DNA of 42,902 nt. It comes from Rhodobacterales bacterium 56_14_T64 (lineage in GTDB: Bacteria; Pseudomonadota; Alphaproteobacteria; Rhodobacterales; Rhodobacteraceae). The DNA is taken from assembly GCA_002162795.1 (NCBI GenBank), contig MAAY01000026.1, forward strand, positions 1 to 42,902. The letters are read 5' to 3'. A program made the position numbers and the translations under genes. The notes under the pieces are model-generated. The model did no database searches. It was not told where the DNA came from and saw only the letters and a list, made by a program, of their open reading frames with translations. Positions 24,022 to 32,357 of the stretch are shown one piece after another (the stretch's first letter is position 1; every line of letters begins with the position of its first letter).

Positions 24022-25500
24022 TTATTTGACTTCTGTTTTTCCCAGGACCACGTCCGGTGGCAGGATGTCCGACATCACCAATTCAACGTCAGCCATGTCT
24101 TCTTTGGGGACCTTAGAACCCTGCGGTGTTCCAACAATCAACGGCAACATATGCACGCCCGTAGCACTGGCAATTTCTGGCGTGTCCGGTGTGGTCCAGG
24201 CCAGACTGTCAAAGCTAGAACAATGCTCGCAAACCGGCGCCCATTCGGCGTGGATGTGATGGCAATTGTTGCAGACCCATTGTGGCCCACGCGGGGCATT
24301 CAACGCGCCAGCCAGCCAGCCCTGCACCACCGCATCCGAGGATCCCTCGCCACGTTCGATCGCGGCCATCAAGGTTAGAGCGCGAGCATCAGGCGCGCGC
24401 TCAATCAGATCGCCCAGTGCCCGGCGTGCCTCGGGGAAATCCTCGGCAACGATGTGTAATTCGGCCATCACAAGTCGGGTTTCGTCGTGTTGTGGCTGCA
24501 GTTTGGCCAGTTGAGCAAACCGAGTAACGCGTTGCTGAGCGGTTTCTTCTGGTTCAATTCCAGCAAAAGCATGCGCCAAATCAGGATGAGGCTGAACGCC
24601 CCAGGCTTTTTTCAAGACTTGAGCGGCGTTTCGTTTTTTGCCCTTGGTAATATAGGCACGCGCGGCCATGGCTGCGGCAGGTACCAGATCAGGCGACAGA
24701 CGGTTGGCCTCGATCGCCTGCTCTTGTTGTTGCAGCGACGCGCCCTCCTCGACAATTGCTCCGGCGGCTGACAATGCCAGCACCGCATCCCGGCGTTTGA
24801 ACACATCCCTTGGTAATGTACCGGTTTTTAGCTTAGTCGACAGAGTGTGGCGTGCTCCGGCCCAATCCTGCGCCTGTGCCTGCAACTTCAATAGCGTGTC
24901 CTGCGTCTCTTCGTGCTTGGGACGCATCGCCAGTGCCTTTTCGGCTAGCTTGCGGGCCGTGTCAGTATCCCCTTCGGACAGCTTTTGCTTCATGATGCCG
25001 CGCACCCCGACAAATCGGGTGGACTGATTGGTAACCAGACGTTTGTAAACTTCGGCAGCTTTCTTGGTATCACCCGACATTTCAGCGGCTTGTGCGGTTA
25101 ACAGGTCCGTCAACTCAGGTTTTTGCAGAAATTTCTCAGCCCGCGCCGCCTTGGCCATCGCCAATCGTCCCTCCCCCGAGGCCAGCGCCATCAGCCCGTC
25201 GGCCAGCGCCTGATAGCCTTTGCGCTCGCGCCCCTTGTCGAAGAAACGCGACAGGGCAGTGTCATCACCATTGAGAAACTTCAGCGTCGCCAACAGCAGT
25301 GACAGCAGTTTCAGGAACAGCCAGACCACAACAACCAGCACCACCATAGCGATGACTGATTGCAGCGCGCCGAGAGTGTATTCAGTGCCCGCGACGGTGA
25401 TCTGCACGCCGCCTGCGGTCTCCATCAAAATGCCGGCACCAAAGGCCAGCAACGCAATGAGAGCAACAAAAACAAGGATTTTTAACAATGACCAGAGCAT
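24022..25500 (-). CDS. hemY: HemY-like TPR membrane protein with C-terminal zinc ribbon
   Basis: This 492-residue protein has two N-terminal membrane helices (about residues 5-25 and 42-72, the HemY_N pattern), a long TPR-rich helical region to about 400, and a rubredoxin-like metal site: C410, C413, C424 and C427 (VCNNC, then VCEHC). The role of HemY in haem synthesis is unproven. In alphaproteobacteria the equivalent gene next to the Mic60 homologue has been called orf52 and linked to membrane organisation. The two helices plus TPRs plus zinc ribbon also resemble the layout of LapB. It lies ten bases after the Mic60-like gene, in the order hemD, Mic60-like, HemY-like. Confidence 0.82.
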   Translation of the reverse strand: MLWSLLKILVFVALIALLAFGAGILMETAGGVQITVAGTEYTLGALQSVIAMVVLVVVVWLFLKLLSLLLATLKFLNGDDTALSRFFDKGRERKGYQALADGLMALASGEGRLAMAKAARAEKFLQKPELTDLLTAQAAEMSGDTKKAAEVYKRLVTNQSTRFVGVRGIMKQKLSEGDTDTARKLAEKALAMRPKHEETQDTLLKLQAQAQDWAGARHTLSTKLKTGTLPRDVFKRRDAVLALSAAGAIVEEGASLQQQEQAIEANRLSPDLVPAAAMAARAYITKGKKRNAAQVLKKAWGVQPHPDLAHAFAGIEPEETAQQRVTRFAQLAKLQPQHDETRLVMAELHIVAEDFPEARRALGDLIERAPDARALTLMAAIERGEGSSDAVVQGWLAGALNAPRGPQWVCNNCHHIHAEWAPVCEHCSSFDSLAWTTPDTPEIASATGVHMLPLIVGTPQGSKVPKEDMADVELVMSDILPPDVVLGKTEVK

Positions 25501-25510
25501 GGCAGCTCCC

Positions 25511-26755
25511 TTAATTGGCGTTCAGGCTTTGGGCCAGGGTATCGGCGGCTGCGATGGCGGCCTGGCGTGTTTTGGCGGCGGTTTCCCAATCCAACAGGAC
25601 GGTCCGGGCAGAATCGGGCAGGGCTTGAATTTCATCCAGCGCCAGATCCAGTCGACCGCTTGCGATGGCGGCCTCGGCGCGTGATAGGACGGCGTCCGGA
25701 TCGTCACCCTGACGCGGCGTGACCGAACGGGCCCCCAGGTGCCGCTGGGCGTAGGCCAGCAGACCACCACCTTCGGCGTTGTCTTCTCGGACGCCGGCAA
25801 GTGCGGCGCGGGCAGCGGGCACAAAATCATTGCTCAAAGCAGCCAATGTGGCAACTCCTTGATCAGCTGACGCCGCCAAAGCCGTCGGCACCGTTACGCC
25901 TAGGCTTTCAAGGTCGTTCAATATTGAACCATATGCAGTTCCTGCATCCAAACTAGAGCGCAACCGGGCCACCATGGTCTGAGCACTGGCAATGCGGGCA
26001 GATTCAGTGCTGGCAGCATCCAGCGCCTGCGCCTCGGCCACCATTTTCTGGACTTCTTCACGCTGCGTTACCAGGCTTTCTTGCAGCTTGGCCAACTCGG
26101 CCTCGTAAGCCGCCACTGCCGCCGGAGATGCGCCTTCACTGATAGGGCGTTTTTCAAGATCACTCAGGCGCGTGGACAGGGCGGCGGCATCAGCGGATAG
26201 GGTGTCCAGCCGATCCTTGGCGGCATTCCAGTTTGAACTAAGCGGTGCAATCTGAGCAGACAACGCATCAATCTGACCCATCACGACGGACAGGTCAGGG
26301 GTCTTGTTGGTTTCAACCTGCGCCTGCAACTGAGCCAGTGCGGCGGTCAGTTCTGCTTGGTTGCTTTCCAGAGCTATAAGGTCCGCCACGGCAACTGATT
26401 TCAGAGAATCGGGCAGTATAAAGTCCAGCAGTTGCGCCTGACCGGCAAAAAAGCCAAGTCCCGCCGCCGCCACGCCGCCAATAAAGGCCATGCCAAAACC
26501 ACCGCGTTTTTCAATCACATGTGTAACGTCACTTGGTGGCTCAACAGTATTAGTTGATGTTTCGACAATCTCGTCCTGGACCGTTGGGGCTGGGCCGTCT
26601 GTCTCAATCTCAGAAGAATCGGCGTCTTCTATATCAATCTCTTCAAATGTCGCTGGGGGGTTTTCATCAACCGTAATTTCAGGTGCATCAACCTCGATCG
26701 CCTTATCGTTCGGGTCGGTCTCACTCGCCAGATCAGAATTCTTTTTGTCAGCCAC
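25511..26755 (-). CDS. Mic60/mitofilin-like inner-membrane protein (COG4223)
   Basis: From the GTG start this is a protein of about 414 residues. It has a very acidic N-terminal region (to about 84), one membrane helix (GGFGMAFIGGVAAAGLGFFAG, about 85-105), a long Ala/Gln/Glu-rich coiled coil (about 125-270), and a C-terminal mitofilin-like domain. A position between hemD and the HemY-like gene is the place where alphaproteobacterial Mic60, the ancestor of the mitochondrial crista protein, is reported. I chose the GTG at 26755 because GGGGAGG precedes it at good spacing. A TTG at 26779 is the alternative. It is sometimes annotated HemX, which has no established enzymatic role. Confidence 0.8.
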   Translation of the reverse strand: MADKKNSDLASETDPNDKAIEVDAPEITVDENPPATFEEIDIEDADSSEIETDGPAPTVQDEIVETSTNTVEPPSDVTHVIEKRGGFGMAFIGGVAAAGLGFFAGQAQLLDFILPDSLKSVAVADLIALESNQAELTAALAQLQAQVETNKTPDLSVVMGQIDALSAQIAPLSSNWNAAKDRLDTLSADAAALSTRLSDLEKRPISEGASPAAVAAYEAELAKLQESLVTQREEVQKMVAEAQALDAASTESARIASAQTMVARLRSSLDAGTAYGSILNDLESLGVTVPTALAASADQGVATLAALSNDFVPAARAALAGVREDNAEGGGLLAYAQRHLGARSVTPRQGDDPDAVLSRAEAAIASGRLDLALDEIQALPDSARTVLLDWETAAKTRQAAIAAADTLAQSLNAN

Positions 26756-26806
26756 TCCGGCCTCCCCATCGATTCTCAAATTTCTTACACTTGAACCTAC
26801 GCGACA

Positions 26807-27535
26807 TTACTGCGCTGACCTGCCGCTCTCAACCCGGTTCAGCCGGAGTACAATAGCACTGGCCAGCTTCGCCATGGCCTGTACATCCGGTTCCTTACAT
26901 ACGTTCAAGTCTTTGTAGTTCAAGAGCTTTAATGGCTCCGCGACAGCTTCACTCATGGCAATCAGATGGATATTCGCATCGTTTGGGCATAGATCGGCAA
27001 ATTGTCGCGCAGTGCGTGGCGAAAAAAGCGGCACCACGATATCACCCGATGCGGACAGCACCGCCAAAGCTTCGGCCGTTAAAGTCAGTAAAGGCTGGCT
27101 ATAGATCACCTGCTCACGACAGATTAATCCGGCGGTATTCAACCGTTCGGCAACATTACCTCGCGAATGCTCACCGCGCAGGTGCAACAGCCTACCGGCT
27201 GGACGCCGTTGCAGCAGTTCAGTAACCAATTCATCGGCGGTTTTGCCACAAAACTCGGCCTTCCAGCCGGCATCCCGAGCTTTCGAAGTGGTACGCTGCC
27301 CCAAGCAATATGCAGGCATTCCAGTTGTGGCGAGGGTTTCTGCAGCCACTGAAACGCCATTGGCCGAAGTAAAAATCACCGCCTCGCTTCCGCCCAAATC
27401 GATACCTTGGCCCAACGGCATCATCGAAATCAGCGGAGAATAGATCACTTGATGTCCTGCGGTCAGCGCAGTTGGCAACATCGCCACAAAGCGCCGCGCC
27501 GCATCTTGCGGACGTGTCATCAACAGGACCGCCAT
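26807..27535 (-). CDS. hemD: Uroporphyrinogen-III synthase
   Basis: HemD cyclises hydroxymethylbilane to uroporphyrinogen III, the branch point to haem, sirohaem and chlorophyll-type pigments. From the ATG at 27535 the protein has 242 residues, the family length. Visible patterns are MTRPQDAARRF at the start, VIFTSANGVSVAA near residue 60, and LFSPRTARQFADL near residue 175. The sequence is diverged, as usual for HemD. A start at 27598 would add residues outside the family. The gene is divergent from tsaD (73-base gap) and first in a leftward run with the Mic60-like and HemY-like genes. Confidence 0.85.
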   Translation of the reverse strand: MAVLLMTRPQDAARRFVAMLPTALTAGHQVIYSPLISMMPLGQGIDLGGSEAVIFTSANGVSVAAETLATTGMPAYCLGQRTTSKARDAGWKAEFCGKTADELVTELLQRRPAGRLLHLRGEHSRGNVAERLNTAGLICREQVIYSQPLLTLTAEALAVLSASGDIVVPLFSPRTARQFADLCPNDANIHLIAMSEAVAEPLKLLNYKDLNVCKEPDVQAMAKLASAIVLRLNRVESGRSAQ

Positions 27536-27608
27536 GCCGCTCACCCGGGATTGTTTGCCATTGTCTAAGGTGGTAGCTGCGGGGCCATTGTGATGCAACG
27601 GTAAGACG

Positions 27609-28706
27609 ATGACACGAACACTGACAATTCTGGGACTTGAAAGCAGCTGCGACGATACTGCGGCGGCGGTGATACGGCAGGTTGGCGATGAACTGCCCGA
27701 AATTCTGTCATCAATTGTGTTTGGCCAGAACGAGCTTCACAGCGCCTATGGTGGCGTGGTGCCAGAGATCGCCGCACGTGCCCACGCCGAAAAACTTGAT
27801 ATCTGCGTGCGTGAAGCGCTGGACAAATCCGGCCTAACTCTTGCTGATCTGGACGCTGTGGCAGTGACTGCTGGGCCGGGTCTGATTGGCGGAGTTATGT
27901 CTGGGGTGATGTGCGCCAAGGGTATCTGTGCTGCCACCGGTTTGCCTTTGGTTGGAGTCAACCATCTGGCTGGTCACGCGCTGACGCCAAGGCTGACTGA
28001 CGGCATTGCCTATCCTTATCTGATCTTGTTGGTATCAGGTGGGCACTGTCAGTATTTGATCGCTCGCGGACCTGAAGACTTCACTCGTCTGGGCGGCACC
28101 ATTGATGATGCCCCGGGCGAGGCTTTTGACAAAACCGCCCGGTTGTTGGGGCTATCGCAGCCCGGAGGACCAGCCGTGCAAGCAGAGGCCGAGGCAGGTG
28201 ATCCTAAACACTTCCAGTTTCCCCGCCCAATGCTCAACCGGCCCGATTGCAACTTGTCGTTCTCGGGGTTGAAAACCGCTTTGTTGAGGATGCGCGACAA
28301 GGTTGCCGGAGAGAAAGGTGGCTTGACCCGTCAAGACCGTGCCGATCTTTGCGCTGGATTTCAGGCCGCCGTGGTTGACGTATTGAACGAGAAAACACGC
28401 CGGGCGATCCGTCTGTACCTGCAGGAAAACCCAGCCACACCTACCGTGGCCGTGGCTGGTGGAGTGGCCGCAAATACCGCTATACGGGTCGGGTTAGAGA
28501 CTGTTTGTGCTGAAATGGGCGCAGCCTTCACCGCACCTCCGCTGCATCTGTGCACCGATAACGCTGCGATGATTGCCTATGCCGGGATGGAGCGATTCAA
28601 AGCTGGTGCGCGCGACGGAATGGATCTGTCTGCACGGCCACGCTGGCCACTGGATCAAACCAGCCCTTCGATGCTGGGCAGCGGTCGCAAGGGTGCCAAG
28701 GCATGA
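27609..28706 (+). CDS. tsaD: tRNA A37 threonylcarbamoyltransferase TsaD
   Basis: TsaD transfers the threonylcarbamoyl group to A37 of ANN-reading tRNAs, with TsaB and TsaE. The 365 residues include [16 protein letters not shown] at the start, the metal-binding pair in [14 protein letters not shown] (HxxxxH type, about 115-122), [24 protein letters not shown], and a C-terminal [12 protein letters not shown] with [12 protein letters not shown]. It is the first gene of tsaD-gpsA-yciI-EVE and overlaps gpsA by four bases (ATGA). Its partner tsaE is in this window at about 40.2 kb. tsaB was not seen. Confidence 0.97.
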   Translation: MTRTLTILGLESSCDDTAAAVIRQVGDELPEILSSIVFGQNELHSAYGGVVPEIAARAHAEKLDICVREALDKSGLTLADLDAVAVTAGPGLIGGVMSGVMCAKGICAATGLPLVGVNHLAGHALTPRLTDGIAYPYLILLVSGGHCQYLIARGPEDFTRLGGTIDDAPGEAFDKTARLLGLSQPGGPAVQAEAEAGDPKHFQFPRPMLNRPDCNLSFSGLKTALLRMRDKVAGEKGGLTRQDRADLCAGFQAAVVDVLNEKTRRAIRLYLQENPATPTVAVAGGVAANTAIRVGLETVCAEMGAAFTAPPLHLCTDNAAMIAYAGMERFKAGARDGMDLSARPRWPLDQTSPSMLGSGRKGAKA

Positions 28707-29665
28707 GTGTTTCGGTTCTGGGATCAGGGGCTTTTGGCACCGCTTTGGCGATTTCCTTGGCAGGGAACGGTCCGGTTACACTGTGGGCTCGCGATCCACA
28801 CCATGCCAGCGCGATGCAGAATAAGCGGGAAAATGAAAAACGCCTGCCCCATGTACCACTGCCTGACACACTGTCAGTCACCGATGATATTACCGTTGCT
28901 GCGCAAAACCAGACTCTATTACTGGCTGTTCCGATGCAAAAACTGCGTTCCTTGCTACGGGAACACGCCGAAATTCTTGCCGGAAAAACCCTCGTTGCAT
29001 GTTGCAAGGGCATTGAGCTGAACTCCGGTCTTGGCCCCATTGCGGTTCTGCGTGAGGCTTTGCCCAGCGCCCGACCCGCCTTGCTGACCGGTCCCAGTTT
29101 TGCCGCAGATATCGCCCGAGGATTGCCCACCGCGCTGACCCTTGCTTGCGCCGATGCACAGCAGGGCATAGACCTGCAACAGCTGCTGACAACCACTAAC
29201 CTGCGGCTTTACCGCACCACCGACACCATAGGGGCCGAGCAAGGCGGAGCGTTGAAAAACGTGATGGCAATTGCCTGCGGTGCGGTGATTGGAGCCGGGC
29301 TTGGCGACAGTGCGCGCGCCGCGTTGATGACTCGCGGGTATGCTGAGATGCAGCGCATGGCCCTGGCCTGTGGCGCGCAATCGGAAACCCTAGCTGGACT
29401 GTCTGGCTTTGGCGATCTGACGCTGACCTGCAGTTCGGAGCTGTCTCGCAATTACCAGTTGGGCTTGTCGATTGGTCGCGGCGAGGTGTTTGACCCGTCG
29501 ATAACCGTCGAGGGTGCCGCCACTGCGCGAGCAGCTGCAGCGAAAGCCGTCGACATTCAGATCGACATGCCAATCACTCAAACGGTAACCAATTTGCTTG
29601 ATCAGAGCTTGACGATTACCGAGGCTGTGGCTCAACTGCTGGCAAGACCATTAAAAGAGGAATAA
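28703..29665 (+). CDS. gpsA: Glycerol-3-phosphate dehydrogenase (NAD(P)+)
   Basis: GpsA reduces dihydroxyacetone phosphate to sn-glycerol 3-phosphate for phospholipid synthesis. The 320-residue protein starts with the nucleotide-binding loop ([12 protein letters not shown]). It has LACCKGIE-type strand sequences, [18 protein letters not shown] near residue 128, the catalytic-Lys block [15 protein letters not shown] near residue 185, and [21 protein letters not shown]. It overlaps the tsaD stop. It is followed one base later by the yciI start, with AGGAA as ribosome-binding site. Confidence 0.97.
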   Translation: MSVSVLGSGAFGTALAISLAGNGPVTLWARDPHHASAMQNKRENEKRLPHVPLPDTLSVTDDITVAAQNQTLLLAVPMQKLRSLLREHAEILAGKTLVACCKGIELNSGLGPIAVLREALPSARPALLTGPSFAADIARGLPTALTLACADAQQGIDLQQLLTTTNLRLYRTTDTIGAEQGGALKNVMAIACGAVIGAGLGDSARAALMTRGYAEMQRMALACGAQSETLAGLSGFGDLTLTCSSELSRNYQLGLSIGRGEVFDPSITVEGAATARAAAAKAVDIQIDMPITQTVTNLLDQSLTITEAVAQLLARPLKEE

Positions 29666-29666
29666 A

Positions 29667-29939
29667 ATGCTAATTGCTTTGATTGCCCGCGACAAACCCG
29701 ACGCCCTGCAAACCCGGCTCGACAATCGCGCGGCTCATCTTGCCTATATCGAAGACACTGGTGCTGTTGCGCAGGCTGGCCCGTTGTTGGATCAAGAGGG
29801 CAATATGGTTGGGTCGCTGGTCATTCTTGACGTCGAAGATATGGCCGTTGGGCAAGCCTGGGCTGATAACGATCCCTACGCCAAGGCCAATTTGTTCGAA
29901 ACTGTTGATCTGATCACTTGGAAAAAGGTCATCGGCTGA
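29667..29939 (+). CDS. YciI-family protein
   Basis: This 90-residue protein of the YciI / dimeric alpha-beta barrel family has the typical MLIALIARDKPDALQTRL start, the HLAYIEDTGAVAQAGPL block and a C-terminal DNDPYAKANLFETVDLITW. The His/Asp pattern (RAAHLAYI and NDPY) matches the proposed active site. The function is unknown in this context. It follows gpsA by one base and overlaps the EVE gene by one base, so it is part of the same operon. Confidence 0.9.
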   Translation: MLIALIARDKPDALQTRLDNRAAHLAYIEDTGAVAQAGPLLDQEGNMVGSLVILDVEDMAVGQAWADNDPYAKANLFETVDLITWKKVIG

Positions 29940-30361
29940 TGGCATATTGGCTGTTCAAATCCGAACCTTCGACCTGGGGCTGGGATGACCAGTTTGCCAA
30001 GGGTGATGTGGGTGAGGAATGGGACGGTGTGCGCAACTACCAAGCGCGCAATTTCATGCGCGAGATGAAGGTCGGCGACCGAGGGTTCTTTTACCACTCG
30101 CAAAAGGAAAAGTCGGTGGTTGGCATTGTCGAGGTCTGCGCCGAGTCGCATCCTGACAGCACCATTGATGATCCTCGATGGGAATGCGTCGATATCAAAG
30201 CCGTGCGCGGCTTTGTTCAGCCCGTGACTTTGGATCAGATCAAAGCCGACCCGCGGCTGGAAGACATGGTTCTGGTTAAAAGTTCCCGCCTATCGGTTCA
30301 ACCCGTAAGCCCGAGCGAATGGCGGGTAATCTGTGCCTTGGGCAAGACGGAAGCGGACTGA
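29939..30361 (+). CDS. EVE-domain protein
   Basis: This 140-residue single-domain protein of the EVE/PUA-like superfamily is expected to bind modified nucleobases in DNA or RNA. Visible features are YWLFKSEPSTWGWDD at the start, the WDGVRNYQARNFMREMKVGD block, FFYHSQKEKSVVGIVEV, and a final VQPVSPSEWRVI. I chose the ATG at 29939 that overlaps the yciI stop (TGATG), with AAAAAGG upstream; a start 21 bases earlier would be in yciI. It is the last gene of the tsaD operon. EVE genes near tRNA-modification genes are common, so a role in RNA quality is possible but unproven. Confidence 0.92.
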   Translation: MAYWLFKSEPSTWGWDDQFAKGDVGEEWDGVRNYQARNFMREMKVGDRGFFYHSQKEKSVVGIVEVCAESHPDSTIDDPRWECVDIKAVRGFVQPVTLDQIKADPRLEDMVLVKSSRLSVQPVSPSEWRVICALGKTEAD

Positions 30362-30413
30362 TTTGCCTCATAGGTCCAGTGGACTCTGACGTCATGCCGG
30401 TTGGGAAAATGTG

Positions 30414-30448
30414 AAAAAGGGAAGGTCCGATTGCTCAGGACCTTCCCT
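30414..30448 (-). terminator. Perfect hairpin terminator of the candidate small RNA
   Basis: GGGAAGGTCC (30419-30428) pairs perfectly with GGACCTTCCC (30438-30447), with a ninth-base loop, extended by one A-T pair. Five T residues follow on the minus strand. On the plus strand there is no T-run, so it points leftward. A second terminator for the DUF2853 gene already lies upstream, so this one is not needed for that gene. Confidence 0.8.
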
Positions 30449-30517
30449 CTCACCCCGCGTGCTCCCAAGCCACCACACGCGTATGAAAATTTCTGGTTCC
30501 TGGTCATTCTGACCGTG
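30414..30517 (-). ncRNA. Candidate structured small RNA (minus strand)
   Basis: The 290-base spacer holds what looks like an independent transcription unit on the minus strand. A promoter-like pair (TTGCGG at 30552-30547, 17-base spacer, CTATCC at 30529-30524) precedes three hairpins: GGTCA/TGACC at 30514-30502, CGCGTG/CACGCG at 30481-30456 with a G-rich loop (GGTGGCTTGGGAG), and a terminator at 30448-30414 with five T residues. The whole would be about 104 bases. It has no obvious ORF with a ribosome-binding site. It is a prediction from structure only. Confidence 0.45.
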
Positions 30518-30600
30518 ATACATGGATAGCCCATCTGCGAATGATTCCGCAAATGATTAGCCCGGACAATAATGCTAAAATGCGACCAGTTCAGTGTTGG

Positions 30601-30628
30601 AAACAAAACGCCCACCATAAGGCGGGCG
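30601..30628 (-). terminator. Rho-independent terminator after the DUF2853 gene
   Basis: CGCCCACC (30609-30616) pairs with GGCGGGCG (30621-30628) around an ATAA loop with one wobble pair. Read leftward it is followed by TTTTGTTT (30608-30601). It lies 24 bases beyond the stop of the DUF2853 gene. Confidence 0.8.
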
Positions 30629-30651
30629 TCGTCATGGCGTCACAAAAGGTC

Positions 30652-30993
30652 TTAGCCGTAGACTGACTCTTTGCCAAAATGCTTGGTCAGCATGTAGTAG
30701 ACCACTGCGCGGTACTTGTTGCGCTCGGACTTGCCATAGGTTTCCAGCACCGCGCTGATCCCGCCCATTAGCTCGGGACCATCAGCCAACCCCAATTTTT
30801 TGATCAGGAAGTTCTGCTTGACGGTTTCAATCTCACTGTCCTGAGTGGCAGCAACTGTCGAGGAGTCAGCATTGTAAATCGCCGGTCCGCAGCCAATGGT
30901 GACTTTGGTCAGCAGATCCATATCCGGATCCACCCCACATTTGTTTTTTAAATCATCCGCATATTGCGCAATCAAATCGTCTCGCTTGCCCAT
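30652..30993 (-). CDS. DUF2853-family protein
   Basis: This 113-residue protein starts MGKRDDLIAQYADDLKNKCG and contains DMDLLTKVTIGCGPAIYNAD, FLIKKLGLADGPELMGGI and KYRAVVYYMLTKHFGKES. I recognise this as DUF2853, a small conserved protein of unknown role. I chose the ATG at 30993 because GGGGAG precedes it at good spacing; a start at 31026 adds residues outside the family. Its two conserved Cys residues lie in the first half. No membrane segment is seen. It is a single-gene unit with its own terminator. Confidence 0.88.
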   Translation of the reverse strand: MGKRDDLIAQYADDLKNKCGVDPDMDLLTKVTIGCGPAIYNADSSTVAATQDSEIETVKQNFLIKKLGLADGPELMGGISAVLETYGKSERNKYRAVVYYMLTKHFGKESVYG

Positions 30994-31108
30994 GGTTTTG
31001 GCTCCCCAAAAAGTGTTGATACTCAAATTTGAACTTGGGAAACTCCCAATGTGACAAATCCTACTGGCACAGGCTTGCTATACAAGGGGAAAAGTAAACG
31101 ACTGCGTC

Positions 31109-31960
31109 CTACTCAAAACGGCCTTCGATTCGGTGCCGCTGATCTGAAAACGCACGGTAAAGGTGATCCATCAGCAATCGAACACGCGGATTTTGCAAAA
31201 TGTCTACGTGGGTCAGTGTCCAAATTTCTTTGTCGGGAATCAAATCCACCTCGGGCAGCCGAACAAGATTTGGATCGCCCTGCCCCATAAAGCAAGGAAG
31301 CAAACCAATCCCTTGGCCTCGGCGCAGCACATCCGCCACCACGGTCAGTGAACCGGCCAGAAATACCGGTCTTGCGTTCAATAAAGGGGGGATGGTCGGC
31401 GGATAGTCCAACGCAATCCAGCGATCAATAGCGGGGCGCTGGTTCAGGTAGTGCGGCGAGCTGTATAGGGCAAGCGGGCTGTCCGCCACCTTGCGTCCAA
31501 CCGCCTGTTCCGGCGGGTTACTGGTGATGCGCACAATGACATCGGCCTCCCGCCGACTGACATCGCGCAGGTTGGGCGTGGTTTCGATGGACAATTCAAT
31601 CATAGGATGGGCACGCATAAAACTGTCGAGTGGGCCTGACAGAACTTGGTGATAGAGATCCTCTAGGACCGAAAGCCGGACGGGCCCGGCCAGACTTCCA
31701 TCCTGACCAAAGGCCAAACGATCTATCGCTTCGACCCCGACGCTGACACCTTCGGTAAGATCCATCATGCTTTGACCAAAGGCGGTCAGGACATGCCCCT
31801 CGTTGCGGCGCTCGAATAACGCGCTGCCCAGGTCCTCTTCCAGCGCGCGAATTCTACGCGACACCGTTGCATGGGTGGTTCGTAAATCTGCAGCAGCCGC
31901 CCGAATCGAACGGGCTTTGGCCATTGCGCGAAATATGCGCAGGTCATCCCAGTTTTTCAT
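31109..31960 (-). CDS. LysR-family transcriptional regulator
   Basis: This 283-residue LysR regulator has an N-terminal winged helix (DDLRIFRAMAKARSIRAAAA, then THATVSRRIRALEEDLG) and a C-terminal effector-binding domain (SIETTPNLRDVSRREADVIVRI). The pattern THATVSRRI with the linker ALFERRNEG is typical of LysR proteins that control a divergent neighbour. It is divergent from a two-gene operon at 32054, and a 7-bp dyad (31980-32009) sits in the gap. The effector is not predictable. Confidence 0.9.
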   Translation of the reverse strand: MKNWDDLRIFRAMAKARSIRAAAADLRTTHATVSRRIRALEEDLGSALFERRNEGHVLTAFGQSMMDLTEGVSVGVEAIDRLAFGQDGSLAGPVRLSVLEDLYHQVLSGPLDSFMRAHPMIELSIETTPNLRDVSRREADVIVRITSNPPEQAVGRKVADSPLALYSSPHYLNQRPAIDRWIALDYPPTIPPLLNARPVFLAGSLTVVADVLRRGQGIGLLPCFMGQGDPNLVRLPEVDLIPDKEIWTLTHVDILQNPRVRLLMDHLYRAFSDQRHRIEGRFE

Positions 31961-31979
31961 GGATCATATTCTAACCAGT

Positions 31980-32009
31980 TTGGATTGAATTTGAACAGTT
32001 ATAATCCAA
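31980..32009. promoter_or_regulatory. Dyad in the LysR divergent promoter
   Basis: TTGGATT (31980-31986) and AATCCAA (32003-32009) form a perfect 7-bp inverted repeat with a 16-base spacer, between the LysR start (31960) and the operon at 32054. It is a likely LysR operator by position and symmetry. Confidence 0.5.
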
Positions 32010-32053
32010 TCCTACAACTGGGCACACTGGTTTTAGTCAAATCAGGAGTTCAC

Positions 32054-32353
32054 ATGACTTACGAAATCACCCTGCTGTCGGCAGATATCCAAGGCGCCCA
32101 AAAAGGTGAAATGAACCTTGGTCTTGTCCATGAGGGCACTCAGCTGGCCGAAGTTCAATACCGTTGGACCGATGCCGACTTCACCGCAAAATTTGTTGGT
32201 CTAGCCTCAGCCATGCCGATTCCAGCCCATCCCACGGAATTCATTGCAACCCCTATCGCGGCCATCCGGGCGCTAATGACGCCTGAGCATCGCGTTCCCA
32301 GCGACGTCTTTGGTGACAACCGGGTTCGCATCCATCTTCAGACAAAAGGATAA
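32054..32353 (+). CDS. Conserved-looking small protein of unknown function
   Basis: A 99-residue soluble protein starts MTYEITLLSADIQGAQKGEM. The ATG at 32054 has AGGAG five bases upstream, which decides it over an upstream reading from 31985. It contains AMPIPAHPTEFIATPIAAIR and a PSDVFGDNRVRIHLQ tail. I do not recognise a family. It begins 93 bases from the divergent LysR gene and is followed four bases later by an exported-protein gene, so both probably belong to one LysR-controlled unit. Confidence 0.7.
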   Translation: MTYEITLLSADIQGAQKGEMNLGLVHEGTQLAEVQYRWTDADFTAKFVGLASAMPIPAHPTEFIATPIAAIRALMTPEHRVPSDVFGDNRVRIHLQTKG

Positions 32354-32357
32354 CACC

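Noticed and set aside
30414-30517. Small SRP (4.5S) RNA
   Set aside because: The conserved apical GGUCCGGAAGGAAGCAGCC-like motif is absent. Only short G-rich similarity is seen.
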